Below, one piece after another: positions 1 to 9,717 of a DNA stretch of 64,000 nucleotides; the first letter of the stretch is position 1, and each line of letters starts with the position of its first letter. A program made the position numbers and the translations under genes. Below the pieces are notes generated by a model. It had not been told where the DNA came from. It made no database searches and saw only the letters and a list, made by a program, of their open reading frames with translations. Origin of the DNA: Actinostola sp. cb2023 (taxonomy: Eukaryota > Cnidaria > Anthozoa > Actiniaria > Actinostolidae). The stretch lies in the NCBI GenBank assembly GCA_033675265.1, contig JAUJYZ010000584.1, positions 240,001 through 304,000 on the forward strand, in the 5' to 3' direction.

Positions 1-249
1 GATTTCCTCATGAATTATTAATGAGTATGAGAACTAACTAAGCATTCATATAGCACTTACCACTGTATTGATACACTCTTCACGGTTATGATTTCTATTG
101 TGATTTCCTCATGAATTATTAATGAGTATGAGAACTAACTAAGCATTCATATAGCACTTACCACTGTATTGATACACTCTTCATGGTTATGATTTCTGTT
201 GTGATTTCCTCATGAATTATTAATGAGTATGAGAACTAACTAAGCATTC
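1..249. repeat. 101-bp tandem repeat carrying copies of the exon 45 donor
   Basis: About 2.5 copies (starting at 1, 102 and 203), each holding the palindromic CTCATGAATTATTAATGAG. Two contain the block TAGCACTTACCACTGTATTG also found at 1026-1045, which is the exon 45 end and its donor. The array starts before the window. Confidence 0.9.
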
Positions 250-834
250 TTATTATTCAAACTTCATACACTGTACTAAATTGTGGCTTCTGATTGGCTA
301 AAATCGATCACGTGATCATGTGTTATCTGATGACAACGCACGAGCGTGCATCTGTCACAGTTTTACGCACGGTGCAGTGGTGTCATGGCGGCTGTTGATC
401 CTGACAAAGACAGGTTTAACCAACTAGCTAAAGAAGAAATAGACGAAATAATAGCAGGTGCTCAGCCTAAAACGACTGTTCGTCAAACTCGTTGTGGAGT
501 TTCAGTGATGAAAGGTAAAAAATAAACCTAATTATTATTCAAAACAAGCACTTTTTGCCGTCGGCCTCGGCTATCAGTCTGTTCTTGTTCGTTGAGTGAA
601 GAAGTTCAGAGCTTAAAATTATGAATGAAACTTGCCTTGTTATGACTTAAAAACAAAAGATAAATGCTTTATTCGTGTTTTCTTTGTAGAATGGTTGCAA
701 TTGGAATGGTTGTAGAGGAGATATCCAGCAGAAGCGTCGGAAGATCTAGCTAAATATATTTTTTCTTTATTTACCGTGATTAATATTATATTTTGAACAT
801 TTTACAACTGCAGTGTATTCAGTTTGAATAATAA
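250..834. mobile_element. DNA-transposon-like element with 13-bp inverted ends
   Basis: The ends TTATTATTCAAAC (250-262) and GTTTGAATAATAA (822-834) are perfect inverted repeats. The interior carries a small plus-strand two-exon reading frame (385-711). The element interrupts the 101-bp repeat after AGCATTC. The superfamily cannot be told from the ends alone. Confidence 0.65.
385..711 (+). pseudogene. Truncated recombinase-like gene fragment (Crypton/DUF3504-like N-terminus?)
   Basis: ATG at 385 opens a reading frame (MAAVDPDKDRFNQLAKEE and on to KTTVRQTRCGVSVMK). At 513 a donor (AAAG then GTAAAA) can join the TTTGTAG acceptor at 689, continuing in frame as EWLQLEWL to a stop at 709-711. Without splicing the frame ends at 525. 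The R-x-G-V-x-x-x-x-x-W pattern resembles the N-terminal region of Crypton-derived DUF3504 proteins and the ORF at 38820-39206. No catalytic domain remains. The assignment is from pattern memory and is weak. Confidence 0.35.
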
Positions 835-836
835 AT

Positions 837-1018
837 GGGTTAGAGACTTCTAGTTCGTGCTTTATCGGCAAATAGACGCACTTGCTGGCTGTAGAATGAA
901 CTCGAAATTCTTCATACTGCACTCGGCTACGCCTCGAGCAGTATTTGAATTCTCGTTCATTCTACAGTCAGCGCGTGCGTCTATTTGCCGGTAAAGCACT
1001 CACATCAGTCTCTAACCC
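837..1018. mobile_element. Foldback element, about 182 bp
   Basis: The arms are inverted (GGGTTAGAGAC at 837 against GTCTCTAACCC ending 1018, then matching GCAAATAGACGCAC and GTGCGTCTATTTGC) around the centre TGCACTCGGCTACGCCTCGAGCA. It sits directly beside the 250-834 element in the intron after exon 45. Confidence 0.8.
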
Positions 1019-1035
1019 TTAAATATAGCACTTAC

Positions 1036-1251
1036 CACTGTATTGATACACTTGGCGTTAGGATCACAAACATGCGTATTCTCTGTACACTCGTTGACCT
1101 CCTCACACGATTGCTTGTGTGTTTTAGCATATTCAATGCCGATCCCTGTAGGGGCGTTACCACGGTGACCTGCAGGACAGCCCCCACACCGGTACCCAGG
1201 GGATAAATTGACGCATGTGCTGTTGTCGAAGCAAGGATACGCAGCGCTGCA
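1036..1251 (-). CDS. Exon 45: thrombospondin-type EGF modules (last visible exon)
   Basis: A 216-nt exon, ATTTTAG acceptor, GTAAGTGC donor. It begins CSAAYPCFDNSTCVNLSPGY and includes CGGCPAGHRGNAPTGIGIEY and KTHKQSCEEVNEC. The G-x-x-G-x-G-I-x-x-A-K-x-x-K-Q-x-C insertion is a hallmark of the calcium-binding EGF module of thrombospondins, and EEVNEC opens a further module cut at INTV. The gene continues left of the window. Confidence 0.92.
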
Positions 1252-1284
1252 CTAAAATATAGAAAACACAGAGTAAAATACTTG

Positions 1285-1715
1285 TGGTACTGATTTAGGA
1301 TCGCAAAGGATTACTGGGTAAAATGTACAGTCGCCATGTTTTTCTGTATCGTAGTTTCTATAGTTTATTCCGTTCCGATGCTGATACTGTCTACTGTTTG
1401 TATATCTAAGTAGTACTGATTTAGGATCACAAAGGATTACTGGGTAAAATGTACAGTCGCCATCTTGTTCTGTATCGTAGTTTCTATAGTTTATTCCGTT
1501 CCGATGCTGATACTGTCTACTGTTTGTATATCTAAGTAGTACTGATTTAGGATCACAAAGGATTACTGGGTAAAATGTACAGTCGCCATCTTGTTCTGTA
1601 TAATGGTTTCTATAGTTTACTGATACTGTCTACTGTTTGTATATCTAAGTGGTACTGATTTAGGTTCGCAAAGGATTACTGGCTAAAATCTACAGCCGCC
1701 ATCTTTGTCTATACA
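1285..1715. repeat. 126-bp tandem repeat, about 3.4 copies
   Basis: Copies start at ACTGATTTAGGAT (1289, 1415, 1541 and a shortened one at 1654). Each includes CAAAGGATTACTGGGTAAAA with TACAGTCGCCATCTT, terminal sequence of a MITE family also seen near 22.96-23.13 and 25.98-26.14 kb. Confidence 0.85.
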
Positions 1716-1767
1716 ATGGATATGATTGATTTGTATTTGAAATTGTTTTTCTAATAAATATTCTTAC

Positions 1768-1895
1768 CTCGTTAATATCAGTGCATATTTTACCGTTGCC
1801 TACAAAACCATTGGGACAACCTTCACACTCGAACGCGCCATAACCACTATTGTGACACGTGACTCCTCCAGCACAAGGGTTTGTCAGACAGGGGC
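1768..1895 (-). CDS. Exon 44: EGF-like module
   Basis: A 128-nt exon, ATTTCCAG acceptor, GTAAGAATA donor. It reads CPCLTNPCAGGVTCHNSGYG, then FECEGCPNGFVGNGKIC and ends TDINE. This is a six-cysteine EGF-like module of thrombospondin style (C-x-x-C-P-x-G-x-x-G-x-G) whose DINE starts the calcium-binding site of the next one. Confidence 0.9.
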
Positions 1896-1934
1896 CTGGA
1901 AATGAGAACGTCGGAAGAATTTAAAAAAATCCAC

Positions 1935-2693
1935 TCCAACGGTAGATTAGAACGTCATGTCAGATATTTTGCATCGTTTTTGAGAAATTTAGGTCCAGAT
2001 ATACATGGTTAGATGTCTACATGAAGTACATAGCTGATCTTACACGGGAACCCAGGTTAGAACGTCATGTCAGATATCTTGCATCTTTTTTGAGAAATTT
2101 AGGTCCAGATATACATGGTTAGATGTCTACATGAAGTACATAGCTTATCTTACACGGGAACCCAGGTTAGAACGCCATGTCAGATATCTTGCATCTTTTT
2201 TGAGAAATTTAGGTCCAGATATACATGGTTAGATGTCTACATGAAGTACGTAGCTGATCTTACACGGGAACCCAGGTTAGAACGCCATGTCAGATATCTT
2301 GCATCTTTTTTGAGAAATTTAGGTCCAGATATACATGGTTAGATGTCTACATGAAGTACATAGCTGATCTTACACGGGAACCCAGGTTAGAACGCCATGT
2401 CAGATATCTTGCATCTTTTTTGAGAAATTTAGGTCCAGATATACATGGTTAGATGTCTACATGAAGTACATAGCTGATCTTACACGGGAACCCAGGTTAG
2501 AACGCCATGTCAGATATCTTGCATCTTTTTTGAGAAATTTAGGTCCAGATATACATGGTTAAATGTCTACATGAAGTACATAGCAGATGTTACACGGGAA
2601 CCCAGGTTAGAACGCCATGTCAGATATCTTGCATCTTTTTTGAGAAATTTAGGTCCAGATATACATGGTTAGATGTCTACATGAAGTACTTAC
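1935..2693. repeat. 110-bp tandem repeat, 7 copies, ending at the exon 43 donor
   Basis: AGGTCCAGATATACATGG recurs at 1991, 2101, 2211, 2321, 2431, 2541 and 2651. Each unit carries GATCTTACACGGGAACCC, the start of exon 43, fused to TACATGAAGTAC, which is intron sequence just past its donor. Confidence 0.92.
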
Positions 2694-2888
2694 ACTCAGC
2701 CTCCGAGGAACAAGTCTGACACATGAAACAATTGGGGAAAGTACGATGGAAGGCGCATTCAGTTGATAGACAAGCCCGACAAGATGTCTTCATGACAGTA
2801 CTACTGTAGCCATCGGGACAACAGTGGCACATCACGGATCTGGTGACGTTGTTATAGCTACCCGGTGAACAGATCTTACACGGGAACC
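2694..2888 (-). CDS. Exon 43: cysteine-rich module with 14 cysteines
   Basis: A 195-nt exon, GTACACAG acceptor, GTAAGTACTTC donor. It begins GFPCKICSPGSYNNVTRSVM and continues with CHCCPDGYSS, then a second cluster (SCRACLSTEC, CFMCQTCSSEAEC). Its first 20 bases, fused directly to intron sequence, are repeated seven times in the following intron. Confidence 0.85.
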
Positions 2889-3013
2889 CTGTGTACAAAG
2901 AAAGACAATGTCTTTTCGTCTTCGTTGTTGTTCCTTTTTAACTAACTATTCAATACTGCATTTGTGTGGGCGGTCTTACGGGACGCGGGAACCTTAAGGG
3001 GAGTTTAAGCTTT

Positions 3014-3390
3014 GCAGAATCTACGACGGCGACGTCTTTCGGAAGTGTAAATAACTTCTGTTCGTAGTTTCATACCTTCGTAGTTGGCATTACCTGTGGA
3101 CGAAGTAACCTCACAGGCTTAGGCTTGGACTAAAGGCCGATTTACACGATACGATTTGTCGGCCCGATTTGAGTTCTATTGTTTTTAACACTCCGATTCA
3201 TTTGATTTTCCTTTCAAAAAATCGGTCCGACAAAACCGAATCGGGCCGATTTCTTCATTTTTCCGAACGAAGCTTATCAAAAATCGGGCCGACAAATCGT
3301 ATCGTGTAAATCGGCCTTAAATCTCTAATGTACGAAACCCCGAACAGAGGTTATCAACACTTCCGGTTGACGTCGCCGTCGTAGATTTGC
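3014..3390. mobile_element. Nested foldback element
   Basis: Outer arms GAATCTACGACGGCGACGTC (3017) and its complement ending 3387. Inside, AAGGCCGATTTACACGATAC (3133) pairs with a complement ending 3318. The inner ends match a family also present at 4357-4590. Confidence 0.8.
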
Positions 3391-3492
3391 GCGCGCTCTA
3401 CCACAGGAATCCCATAAAAAGAAGACGCGTGCATACAAGAATATTTCAGAAGCAATGGTTGGGCTCCCTGTGGTCTAGAGACACCAACTGAC

Positions 3493-3589
3493 CTGTGCCA
3501 TCGCTGTATGTCCCTGGCTGACATTCGTATTTCTTTCCTTCGAAGCAAACGGTTCCTTTCTCGCAAGGATAACACGTATCAGGGCACCA
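3493..3589 (-). CDS. Exon 42: cysteine-rich module
   Basis: A 97-nt exon (WCPDTCYPCEKGTVCFEGKK, then YECQPGTYSDGT), TTCCTTAG acceptor, GTCAGTTGG donor. C-x-P-G-T-Y-S-D-G is the classical turn of GCC2/GCC3 repeats. Confidence 0.82.
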
Positions 3590-3659
3590 CTAAGGAAATT
3601 ATATTTAAAAAATTCAAACAAATCAATAAACAAACCTACTAACGAACAAACAAACAAAT

Positions 3660-3860
3660 AAAAAAAATAAAAATAATAATAACAATAATAATAATAATAA
3701 CAATAATAATATTTTAAATACAGTAGAACCCCGTTAACTCGAACCGTTTTCCGTTTCCTTTGGGAGTTCGAGTTAGCAGGGTTCTACTGTAATAATAATA
3801 ATAATAATGAAGATGATGATGATGATTCATAGGAGCACATCCACACAAAGTGGCAACAAG
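3660..3860. repeat. AAT/GAT microsatellites around the 73-bp MITE
   Basis: Runs of AAT lie on both sides of the MITE (3665-3715 and 3791-3808), followed by a short GAT run. No gene is seen here. Confidence 0.8.
3719..3791. mobile_element. 73-bp mariner-like palindromic MITE
   Basis: TACAGTAGAACCCCGTTAAC at the left is mirrored by GGGTTCTACTGTA at the right, with TA at both outer ends as expected for a Tc1/mariner-type target duplication. Related terminal sequence appears at 50340-50545. Confidence 0.75.
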
Positions 3861-4014
3861 AAAAAAGTTAAGAAAAACGACCCGACCCGATAGCCTCGCT
3901 CTCGTGCAAAGACCGCTGCCACCATTGGCTCGAATTGTTCTGCCAGACGTTTGACCGCCATGTGAGACAAATGGTGATTAACACGGTGCGTTACACTTGG
4001 GGAGATAACCTTAC

Positions 4015-4077
4015 CGTTGTGTTACACTTGACGTAAGTATTGGCAGGACATGGTAACGCCTTTCCATCTTTACACAA
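4015..4077 (-). CDS. Exon 41: cysteine-rich module, short
   Basis: A 63-nt exon (LCKDGKALPCPANTYVKC, then NTT), TTCTCCAG acceptor, GTAAGGTTATC donor, phase 0 at both ends. It continues the GCC2/GCC3-like pattern (LC-x-x-G-x-x-x-P-C-P-x-x-T-Y). Confidence 0.78.
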
Positions 4078-4121
4078 CTGGAGAAGAGAACAAAGAGAAC
4101 TGAAATTTTCAATAAACTTAT

Positions 4122-4316
4122 TTTATTTTTATTTTTATTTTTATTTTTATTTTTATTTTTATTTTTATTTTTATTTTTATTTTTATTTTTATTTTTATTT
4201 TTATTTTTATTTTTTTTTTTTTTTTTTTTTTTTATTTTTATTTTTATTTTTTATTTTCGTTTTTTATTTTTATTTTATTTTTATTTTTTTTTATTTATTT
4301 ATTTATTATTATTAAA
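4122..4316. repeat. (ATTTTT)n low-complexity tract
   Basis: About 195 nt of a T-rich 6-bp repeat, lying upstream of exon 41's acceptor on the transcribed strand as poly-A-rich sequence. It opens a spurious phenylalanine/tyrosine frame. Confidence 0.95.
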
Positions 4317-4356
4317 TTTTTGAAATTTTCAATAAACACCTAATCACAACGGATCG

Positions 4357-4722
4357 TTAAGGCCGATTTACACGGTACAACTTTTGCCTACAACCATTGC
4401 ATACAACTAGCTTACAACATGACTTAGGGGTCGTAAGTAAGTGTATAGGGTTGTTTCTATGGAAACATGTAATCTGACCTTTGACCTTCAATTTCAAAAC
4501 ACAACTGGAGGACGTGTTGTAAATGCATGGCGTGAGCAAGTTGTATGCGACAGTTGTAAGCAAACGTTGTACCGTGCAAATCAGCCTTTAGGGGTCGTAA
4601 GTAAGTGGTATGGATGATTTAGGCGACACAACTCGTGTTGTAAACATGGCGTGAGCAAGTTGTATGTGATGGCTTAGGCAAAAGTGGTGCCGTGTAATGC
4701 TCCTCGTGTAAATCGGACTTTA
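4357..4722. mobile_element. MITE with AAGGCCGATTTACACG ends
   Basis: Left end TTAAGGCCGATTTACACGG; a right end at about 4575-4590 (GTGCAAATCAGCCTTTA), and a second decayed right end at 4705-4722 (GTGTAAATCGGACTTTA). The repeated TAGGGGTCGTAAGTAAGTG suggests a partial internal duplication. Confidence 0.7.
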
Positions 4723-4794
4723 CTTTGCGGACAATAGTTTCCAGTCTCCCAAATCTCTTACCAACCCATCATCTAATTCCAGTAAAAGTATTGG

Positions 4795-4978
4795 GTTTTG
4801 AATGGACTTGAAGGGGCCTGAAAGGATTTGAGGAGACTTGAAGGGACCTGAAGGGGCCTGAAGTACTTTAGTAGACTTGAAGGGGCCTGTATGAAGGGGC
4901 CTGAAAGGACTTGAGGAGACTTGAAGGGACCTGAATGAAGGGGCCTGAAGGGACCTGAAGGGACTTGAAAGCAAGGGA
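4795..4978. repeat. Minisatellite of GGGACCTGAAG/GGGCCTGAAG units
   Basis: Irregular copies of a 10-11 bp unit (GGGGCCTGAAG, GGACTTGAAG). No exon was found between 4724 and 5179. Confidence 0.85.
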
Positions 4979-5179
4979 CTCACTTTCCTCGGGGTTCCCA
5001 TGTACATGTAGTTCATTACGGACAATGATTACTTGTCTGAACAGAGATTTCGATACCTTGATACTCCCTTACTGTAAATATTCTGTAAACAGTGAAATAA
5101 TCGTATACTTGAGAAAACATACGTTATTTTCGTGGGGTCTACGGTAATTTGTTTGTTTTACGGGATTCCCGCTGCTTAC

Positions 5180-5331
5180 CCATCCTTCCGGACACGCGCT
5201 GCATTTATCGCTACCACCAAAGGCATAGTCAGTAGGCGAGACTTGACCACATGGTAACTCTCGACCATCACCAGGACAATATAAGCCTGTACTACATCGA
5301 CGGCACATGGGTTTCGTAATGGAATTCTTGG
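5180..5331 (-). CDS. Exon 40: cysteine-rich ephrin-receptor-like module
   Basis: A 152-nt exon, TATTTTCAG acceptor, GTAAGCAGC donor. It holds CRRCSTGLYCPGDGRELPCG and later CSACPEGW. The C-x-x-C, C-P-G, C-x-x-C-P-x-G spacing fits GCC2/GCC3 or ephrin-receptor-like repeats seen in SCUBE-type and other extracellular proteins. Confidence 0.8.
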
Positions 5332-5399
5332 CTGAAAATACACAGAAAATAAGTGTAGGAGTTACGAGCGCTATGAGAGAGAAATCGAGTGTAGATAAC

Positions 5400-6062
5400 A
5401 TTATTTATAATGATGATGATGATAATCATGATTTAAATGACACCGATGAAGATGACACTGATGACGATGACACCGATGGTGACGAAGATGAAGATGAAAA
5501 TGACACTGATGATGACACCGATGAAGATGACACCGATGGTGATGAAGATGACACCGATGATGACGAAGATGACACTGATGAAGATAAAGATGCCACAGTT
5601 GATGATGAAGATGACACTGATGAAGATGAAAATGACACTGATTATGACACCGATGACGACGAAGATGACACTGATGATGATGAAGATGACACCGATGACG
5701 ACGAAGATGACACTGATGATGATGAAGATGACACCGATGAAGATGAAACTGATGATGATGAAGATGACACCGATGGTGATGACGATGACACTGATGATGA
5801 TGAAGATGACAAAGTTGATGATGAAGATGACACAGTTTATGATGAAGATGACAAAGTTGATGATGAAGATGACAAAGTTGATGAAGATGACACAGCTGAT
5901 GATGAAGTTGACACCGATGATGATGACGATGACTGTTGATGAAGATGAAGATGTAACCGATGATCATGATGAAGATGATACCGATGATCCTGATGACACC
6001 GATGACGTTGAAGATGACACCGATGAAGATGACACCGATGAAGATGACACCGATGATGTAAC
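5400..6062. repeat. GATGAAGATGACACC minisatellite
   Basis: About 660 nt built from GAT, GAA and GACACC in 15-bp and related units, beginning close to the exon 39 donor. It keeps frames open on both strands (an Asp/Glu-rich 210-codon frame on plus), which I treat as an artefact of 3-bp periodicity. Confidence 0.93.
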
Positions 6063-6077
6063 AACAAGTTTACTTAC

Positions 6078-6325
6078 GATACTCCGACACCGTCATCCCT
6101 GGTGCTCTAAAGAAGACCTCGCCGGTGGTCGAGTTGACAAAAATATCTGCGAACTCCTCACACGTTGCGTTGAATTTGATCGTCACGGTTATCCGATCAC
6201 CTCGTTTGGGCGTCCCACCATCTACAGCGAATATGTAGTAGGTTCTTGTCCATTCTACTGTCGTGTTGGACCACACAGTGGCTGTGCCGTTATCAATGAA
6301 ATACATATTGGCTATTATAGTGGGC
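6078..6325 (-). CDS. Exon 39: cadherin repeat 2, end
   Basis: A 248-nt exon, TGTCTCCAG acceptor, GTAAGTAAAC donor. It contains YYIFAVDGGTPKRGDRITVT, the usual A-x-D-x-G-x-P-x-x-x-x-x-x-x-V-x-V closing strands, then a tail with TTGEVFFRAPGM that leads to the cysteine-rich region. The GATGAAGATGACACC array begins close to its donor. Confidence 0.88.
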
Positions 6326-6374
6326 CTGGAGACAATTGGTAAATACATATTAGAACGATTAACGGACACAGAAA

Positions 6375-6615
6375 TTTGTTGGAAATTCGTTGTAAATTCA
6401 TTGGAAATTCTTTAAAAATTCTTTAAAAATTCATTAGAAATTCATTAGAAATTCGTTGGAAATTCATTGGAAATTCATTATATATTGGAAATTCATTGGA
6501 AATTCCTTAGAAATTCTTTAGAAATTCCTTAGAAATTCTTTAGAAATTCCTTAGAAATTCGTTGGAAATTCCTTAGAAATTCTTTAGAAATTCCTTAGAA
6601 ATTCTTTGGAAATTG
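6375..6615. repeat. 11-bp minisatellite (GAAATTCATTG)
   Basis: About 20 variable copies of an 11-bp unit. The reverse complement of the same unit forms the array at 25405-25800. Confidence 0.88.
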
Positions 6616-6727
6616 AATTTCCACTTTATGTCCAATAATATAATATTTTCAATGATTTTTTGAGGTTTCAACAACGCGCATTTTTCCAATGTGTCTGACT
6701 ACATTAACACAAATACTGGATACTCAC

Positions 6728-6900
6728 TCAGCTGATATCATTTGGCTTCTCGTATAAGATATTTGACTATTAACACCGCTATCTTTGTCTGTTGCCGTCA
6801 CTGTAAAGAACGATGATATCCTCAGCGGTGGAATGGGATGGAGATCGTAGGATATATCAGGTAATACTGGGCAGTGATCGTTGTAGTCAGTCACAAAGAT
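6728..6900 (-). CDS. Exon 38: cadherin repeat junction (DxND) and repeat 2
   Basis: A 173-nt exon, AATTACAG acceptor, GTGAGTATCC donor. IFVTDYNDHCPVLP is the calcium-binding D-x-N-D-x-x-P linker between cadherin repeats, and FTVTATDKDSGVNSQISY is the following A-x-D-x-D-x-G-x-N-x-x-I-x-Y motif. These are the clearest cadherin signatures in the gene. Confidence 0.92.
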
Positions 6901-7239
6901 CTGTAATTATATAAGAGAGACAAGGAAAGAAAATAATCATATTTAAAGTGCATATGAAGCGAATTTTTCTTTCTTTTGAAAATCGATTACATATGAAGTG
7001 AATAGTGGGATGTTTCAGTATTTTGTGATTTGAGCTTCGCATTTGCGAGTTATAAAGGTTTGAAATCGTGATATGCTAATTCGGTGACGTAATTTTGGTT
7101 GCAATTTATTATACAAAAGCGCCCTTGTGCAAATTATTGACATTTTTTTAAATCTGGCAAAAAGTTTTCTACAACTTATATAAATGATGTTAAATTTTTT
7201 GCCAGATTGGAGGGGTTACGGACGTTAAATATCAGTACC

Positions 7240-7838
7240 TTTACCTCGTATTATTCTCGTATATTCTCGCATTATTCTCGTACCTTCTCGTACCTTCTCG
7301 TACCTTCTCGTATCATTCTCGTACCTTCTCACATTATTCTCGTACCTTCTCGTATCATTCTCGTACCTTCTCGTATCATTCTCGTACCTTCTCGTATCAT
7401 TCTCGTATTATTCTCGTACCTTCTCGCATTATTCTCGTACCTTCTCGTACCTTCTCGTACCTTCTCGTGTCATTCTCGTACCTTCTCGTATTATTCTCGT
7501 ACCTTTTCGTATTATTCTCGTACCTTCTCGTATTATTCTCGTACCTTCTCGTACCTTCTCGTATTATTCTCGTACCTTTTCGTAGTATTCTCGTACCTTC
7601 TCGTATTATTCTCGTACCTTCTCGTATCATTCTCGTACCTTCTCGTATCATTCTCGTACCTTCTCGTATCATTCTCGTACCTTCTCGTATTATTCTCGTA
7701 TTATTCTCGTACCTTCTCGTATTATTCTCGTACCTTCTCGTATTATTCTCGTACCTTCTCGTATTATTCTCGTACCTTCTCGTATTATTCTCGTACCTTC
7801 TCGTATTATTCTCGTACCTTCTCGTATTATTCTCGTAC
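7240..7838. repeat. 21-bp minisatellite starting at the exon 37 donor
   Basis: Alternating TCGTACCTTC and TCGTATTATTC, about 28 copies of a 21-bp unit. On the transcribed strand the donor GTACGAGAA is itself the first unit, so dozens of near-identical donor-like sequences follow the real one. Confidence 0.93.
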
Positions 7839-7978
7839 CTTTACAACTATCTCTCCACTGACTCCTGTAGCAGTAAGCAACATCGTCAAGAGATAATCCT
7901 TCGTGGCTTCGTAATCCAAGTTTGCCTTCAAAACAAGTTTGCCAGTCGAAGTTGACATGGATGGGAAGGTCTGAGTCG
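7839..7978 (-). CDS. Exon 37: cadherin-like repeat 1, LDYE segment
   Basis: A 140-nt exon, TTTGTTAG acceptor, donor GTACGAGAA. It contains STSTGKLVLKANLDYEATKD, the highly characteristic T-G-x-L-x-L-x-x-x-L-D-Y-E motif of cadherin repeats with the calcium-binding DYE, and ends GEIVVK. The donor is the first unit of the TCGTACCTT minisatellite. Confidence 0.88.
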
Positions 7979-8059
7979 CTAACAAACAATATCGTTTTTT
8001 GGTTACAATAAAATGAAAATTCATATTTTTCACAAAGGAGATTCCTTCATAAATGGGCG

Positions 8060-8395
8060 CCTCTATCTGTCTGCCTCTGTAACTGTTCTATCTATTCGTC
8101 CAGTCTGACTCTATTGGTCTTCCTTGGAACAACTGTTCTATCTATTCGTGACTCATTGGTCTTCTACCTGGAACAACTGTTCTATCTATTCGTCCAGTCT
8201 GACTCTATTGGTCTAAACTTCCTTACCTGGAACAACTGTTCTATCTATTCGTCCAGTCTGACTCTATTGGTCTTCCTTACCTGGAACAACTGTTCTATCT
8301 ATTCATCCAGTCTGACTCTATTGGTCTTCCTTACCTGGAACAACTGTTCTATCTTTTCATCCAGTCTGACTCTATTGGTCTTCCTTACCTGGAAT
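8060..8395. repeat. 54-bp tandem repeat spanning the exon 36 donor
   Basis: About six copies of a 54-bp unit (TTCCTTACCTGGAACAACTG marks each). CTTACCTGGAA is the exon 36 end plus donor in reverse complement, so the junction itself is copied. Confidence 0.92.
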
Positions 8396-8608
8396 AACTG
8401 TAGATATTGGTGTAATGGTGTAGTTTGTAGCATTAGGACACAATATGACCGTTTCTCCATTCAGTTTAAAGGAGGGCGGTGTAGGGGTGACTGGAGCTGA
8501 TGGTGCACTGTACGAACCATCCTTGACTTCAAAACGTCGTTCGTCATTACCACTAAGCATGGTTACCGTATATGGACCAGTCGTAAACGGATCAGCAACA
8601 ATAAACTC
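8389..8608 (-). CDS. Exon 36: cadherin-like repeat 1, middle
   Basis: A 220-nt exon, ATTTCAG acceptor, GTAAGGAAG donor. It begins EFIVADPFTTGPYTVTMLSG and contains NDERRFEVKDG, followed by a proline-rich linker (SAPSAPVTPTPPSF) not usual in cadherins. Its last 13 bases and donor are repeated in the 54-bp array that follows. Confidence 0.75.
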
Positions 8609-8704
8609 CTGAAATATTTACAATAAGAAATATATAGAATAAACGGAAGCCACTGTACAAAAAGATACCATCACTATATTTTGCAACAATTCTTAGCGCG
8701 TATT

Positions 8705-8890
8705 GCAGACGAGCGAGTTCCGAAGTTCGTTCGGGAGTTCCGAAGTTTGTTCGGAAGTTCCGAAGTTCGTTCGGAAGTTCCGAAGTTCTTTCGGAAGTTC
8801 CGAAGTTCGTTCGGAAGTTCCGAAGTTCGTATGGGAGTTCCGAAGTTCGTTCGGAAGAATTTCCGAAGTTCGTTCGGGTTCGAGATGAAC
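8705..8890. repeat. 20-bp minisatellite (GTTCCGAAGTTCGTTCGGAA)
   Basis: About nine copies of a 20-bp unit in the intron between exons 35 and 36. The unit is partly self-complementary (TTCCGAA, TTCGGAA). Confidence 0.9.
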
Positions 8891-8999
8891 TTCGTTAGTG
8901 AACTTCAAACTTGCTTCCCGCGTGAATTCTGAAATTCGTTCATCAGCAAAAGCGCCCGCCATTTACAAGTACAGCAGTATATATTAGGTCCCAGCCTAC

Positions 9000-9170
9000 C
9001 TGGACAATGGAACCAACATGTACGTTTTCGACCAGTGAGATCACGTAATCCACAGGTTTGGTTGATTCGTCTGGACGAACGAACGTGGTACCACTCATTT
9101 GGTACATGAACTGTGAGTCACACTGGAAGCGTTCGGCCAGAAACACATCGATGCGATATGAAATACCAAC
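9000..9170 (-). CDS. Exon 35: end of fibro-slime and start of cadherin region
   Basis: A 171-nt exon with TATTCTAG acceptor and GTAGGCTGG donor. VGISYRIDVFLAERFQCDSQ matches the closing strands of fibro-slime domains (Y-x-x-D-x-F-x-A-E-R). After PDESTKP the sequence becomes cadherin-like (DYVISLVENVHVGSIVQ), resembling the first strand of an extracellular cadherin repeat with its glutamate and V-x-x-G-x-x-V pattern. Phase 0 at both ends. Confidence 0.8.
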
Positions 9171-9189
9171 CTAGAATATCCAAGACAGG

Positions 9190-9526
9190 GGGGAGATGCT
9201 ACATTAGCCTTGTCACGCAACTCTCCTTCATGACCAGTGGCGAGAGAGCGTTGCGTGACGAGTCTAAACGCGGTTAATTACGGAAAAGTGAAGAATAACG
9301 AAAAAAGGGAGAGAAAAAACAAACAATTCAATGAAACACAATTTTCCATCGAGCAATTTTTAACTGGTGGATTATGTAATCCACGAGTTATGGGGATGAC
9401 ATTGGGACAATATTGGGATCACTCACTCATTCGCATTTGCAGAAGAGTGATGGGGAAGATATAGACAATGTAGAAATTATACAGCCATACCGCCCTTAAG
9501 TGATTCCTAGAGAGAGAATGTCTTAC
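9190..9526. other. Intron without recognised features
   Basis: The sequence between the exon 35 acceptor and the exon 34 donor. I see nothing here beyond a repeated TTGCGTGACGAG/TTGTCACGCAACTC inverted pair at 9211-9261. Confidence 0.5.
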
Positions 9527-9624
9527 CACTAATGACATACTGAACTGTTCGGCATTGGCGTCTCCAGTCACTTGGCACTTTCCTGCTGTTACGGTTCCTT
9601 GTTTGGGGGTAACGGTACCACCAC
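9527..9624 (-). CDS. Exon 34: fibro-slime domain, penultimate part
   Basis: A 98-nt exon (GTVTPKQGTVTAGKCQVTG, then AEQFSMSLV), TTCTTCAAG acceptor and GTAAGACATTC donor. Phase 1 in, phase 0 out. Confidence 0.8.
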
Positions 9625-9717
9625 CTTGAAGAATAGAATGTCATGATCTACAGCTCGTAGATCTATCGATATGTGTTGATAGGGCAAGTGACGGAAAGGG
9701 TACTGGGACGAGAAAAC

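Noticed and set aside
5307..6342. Asp/Glu-rich 210-codon and Met/Thr-rich 301-codon plus-strand frames, possible acidic biomineral-type protein
   Set aside because: The region is a GATGAAGATGACACC minisatellite between two minus-strand exons, without start context or splice sites on plus.
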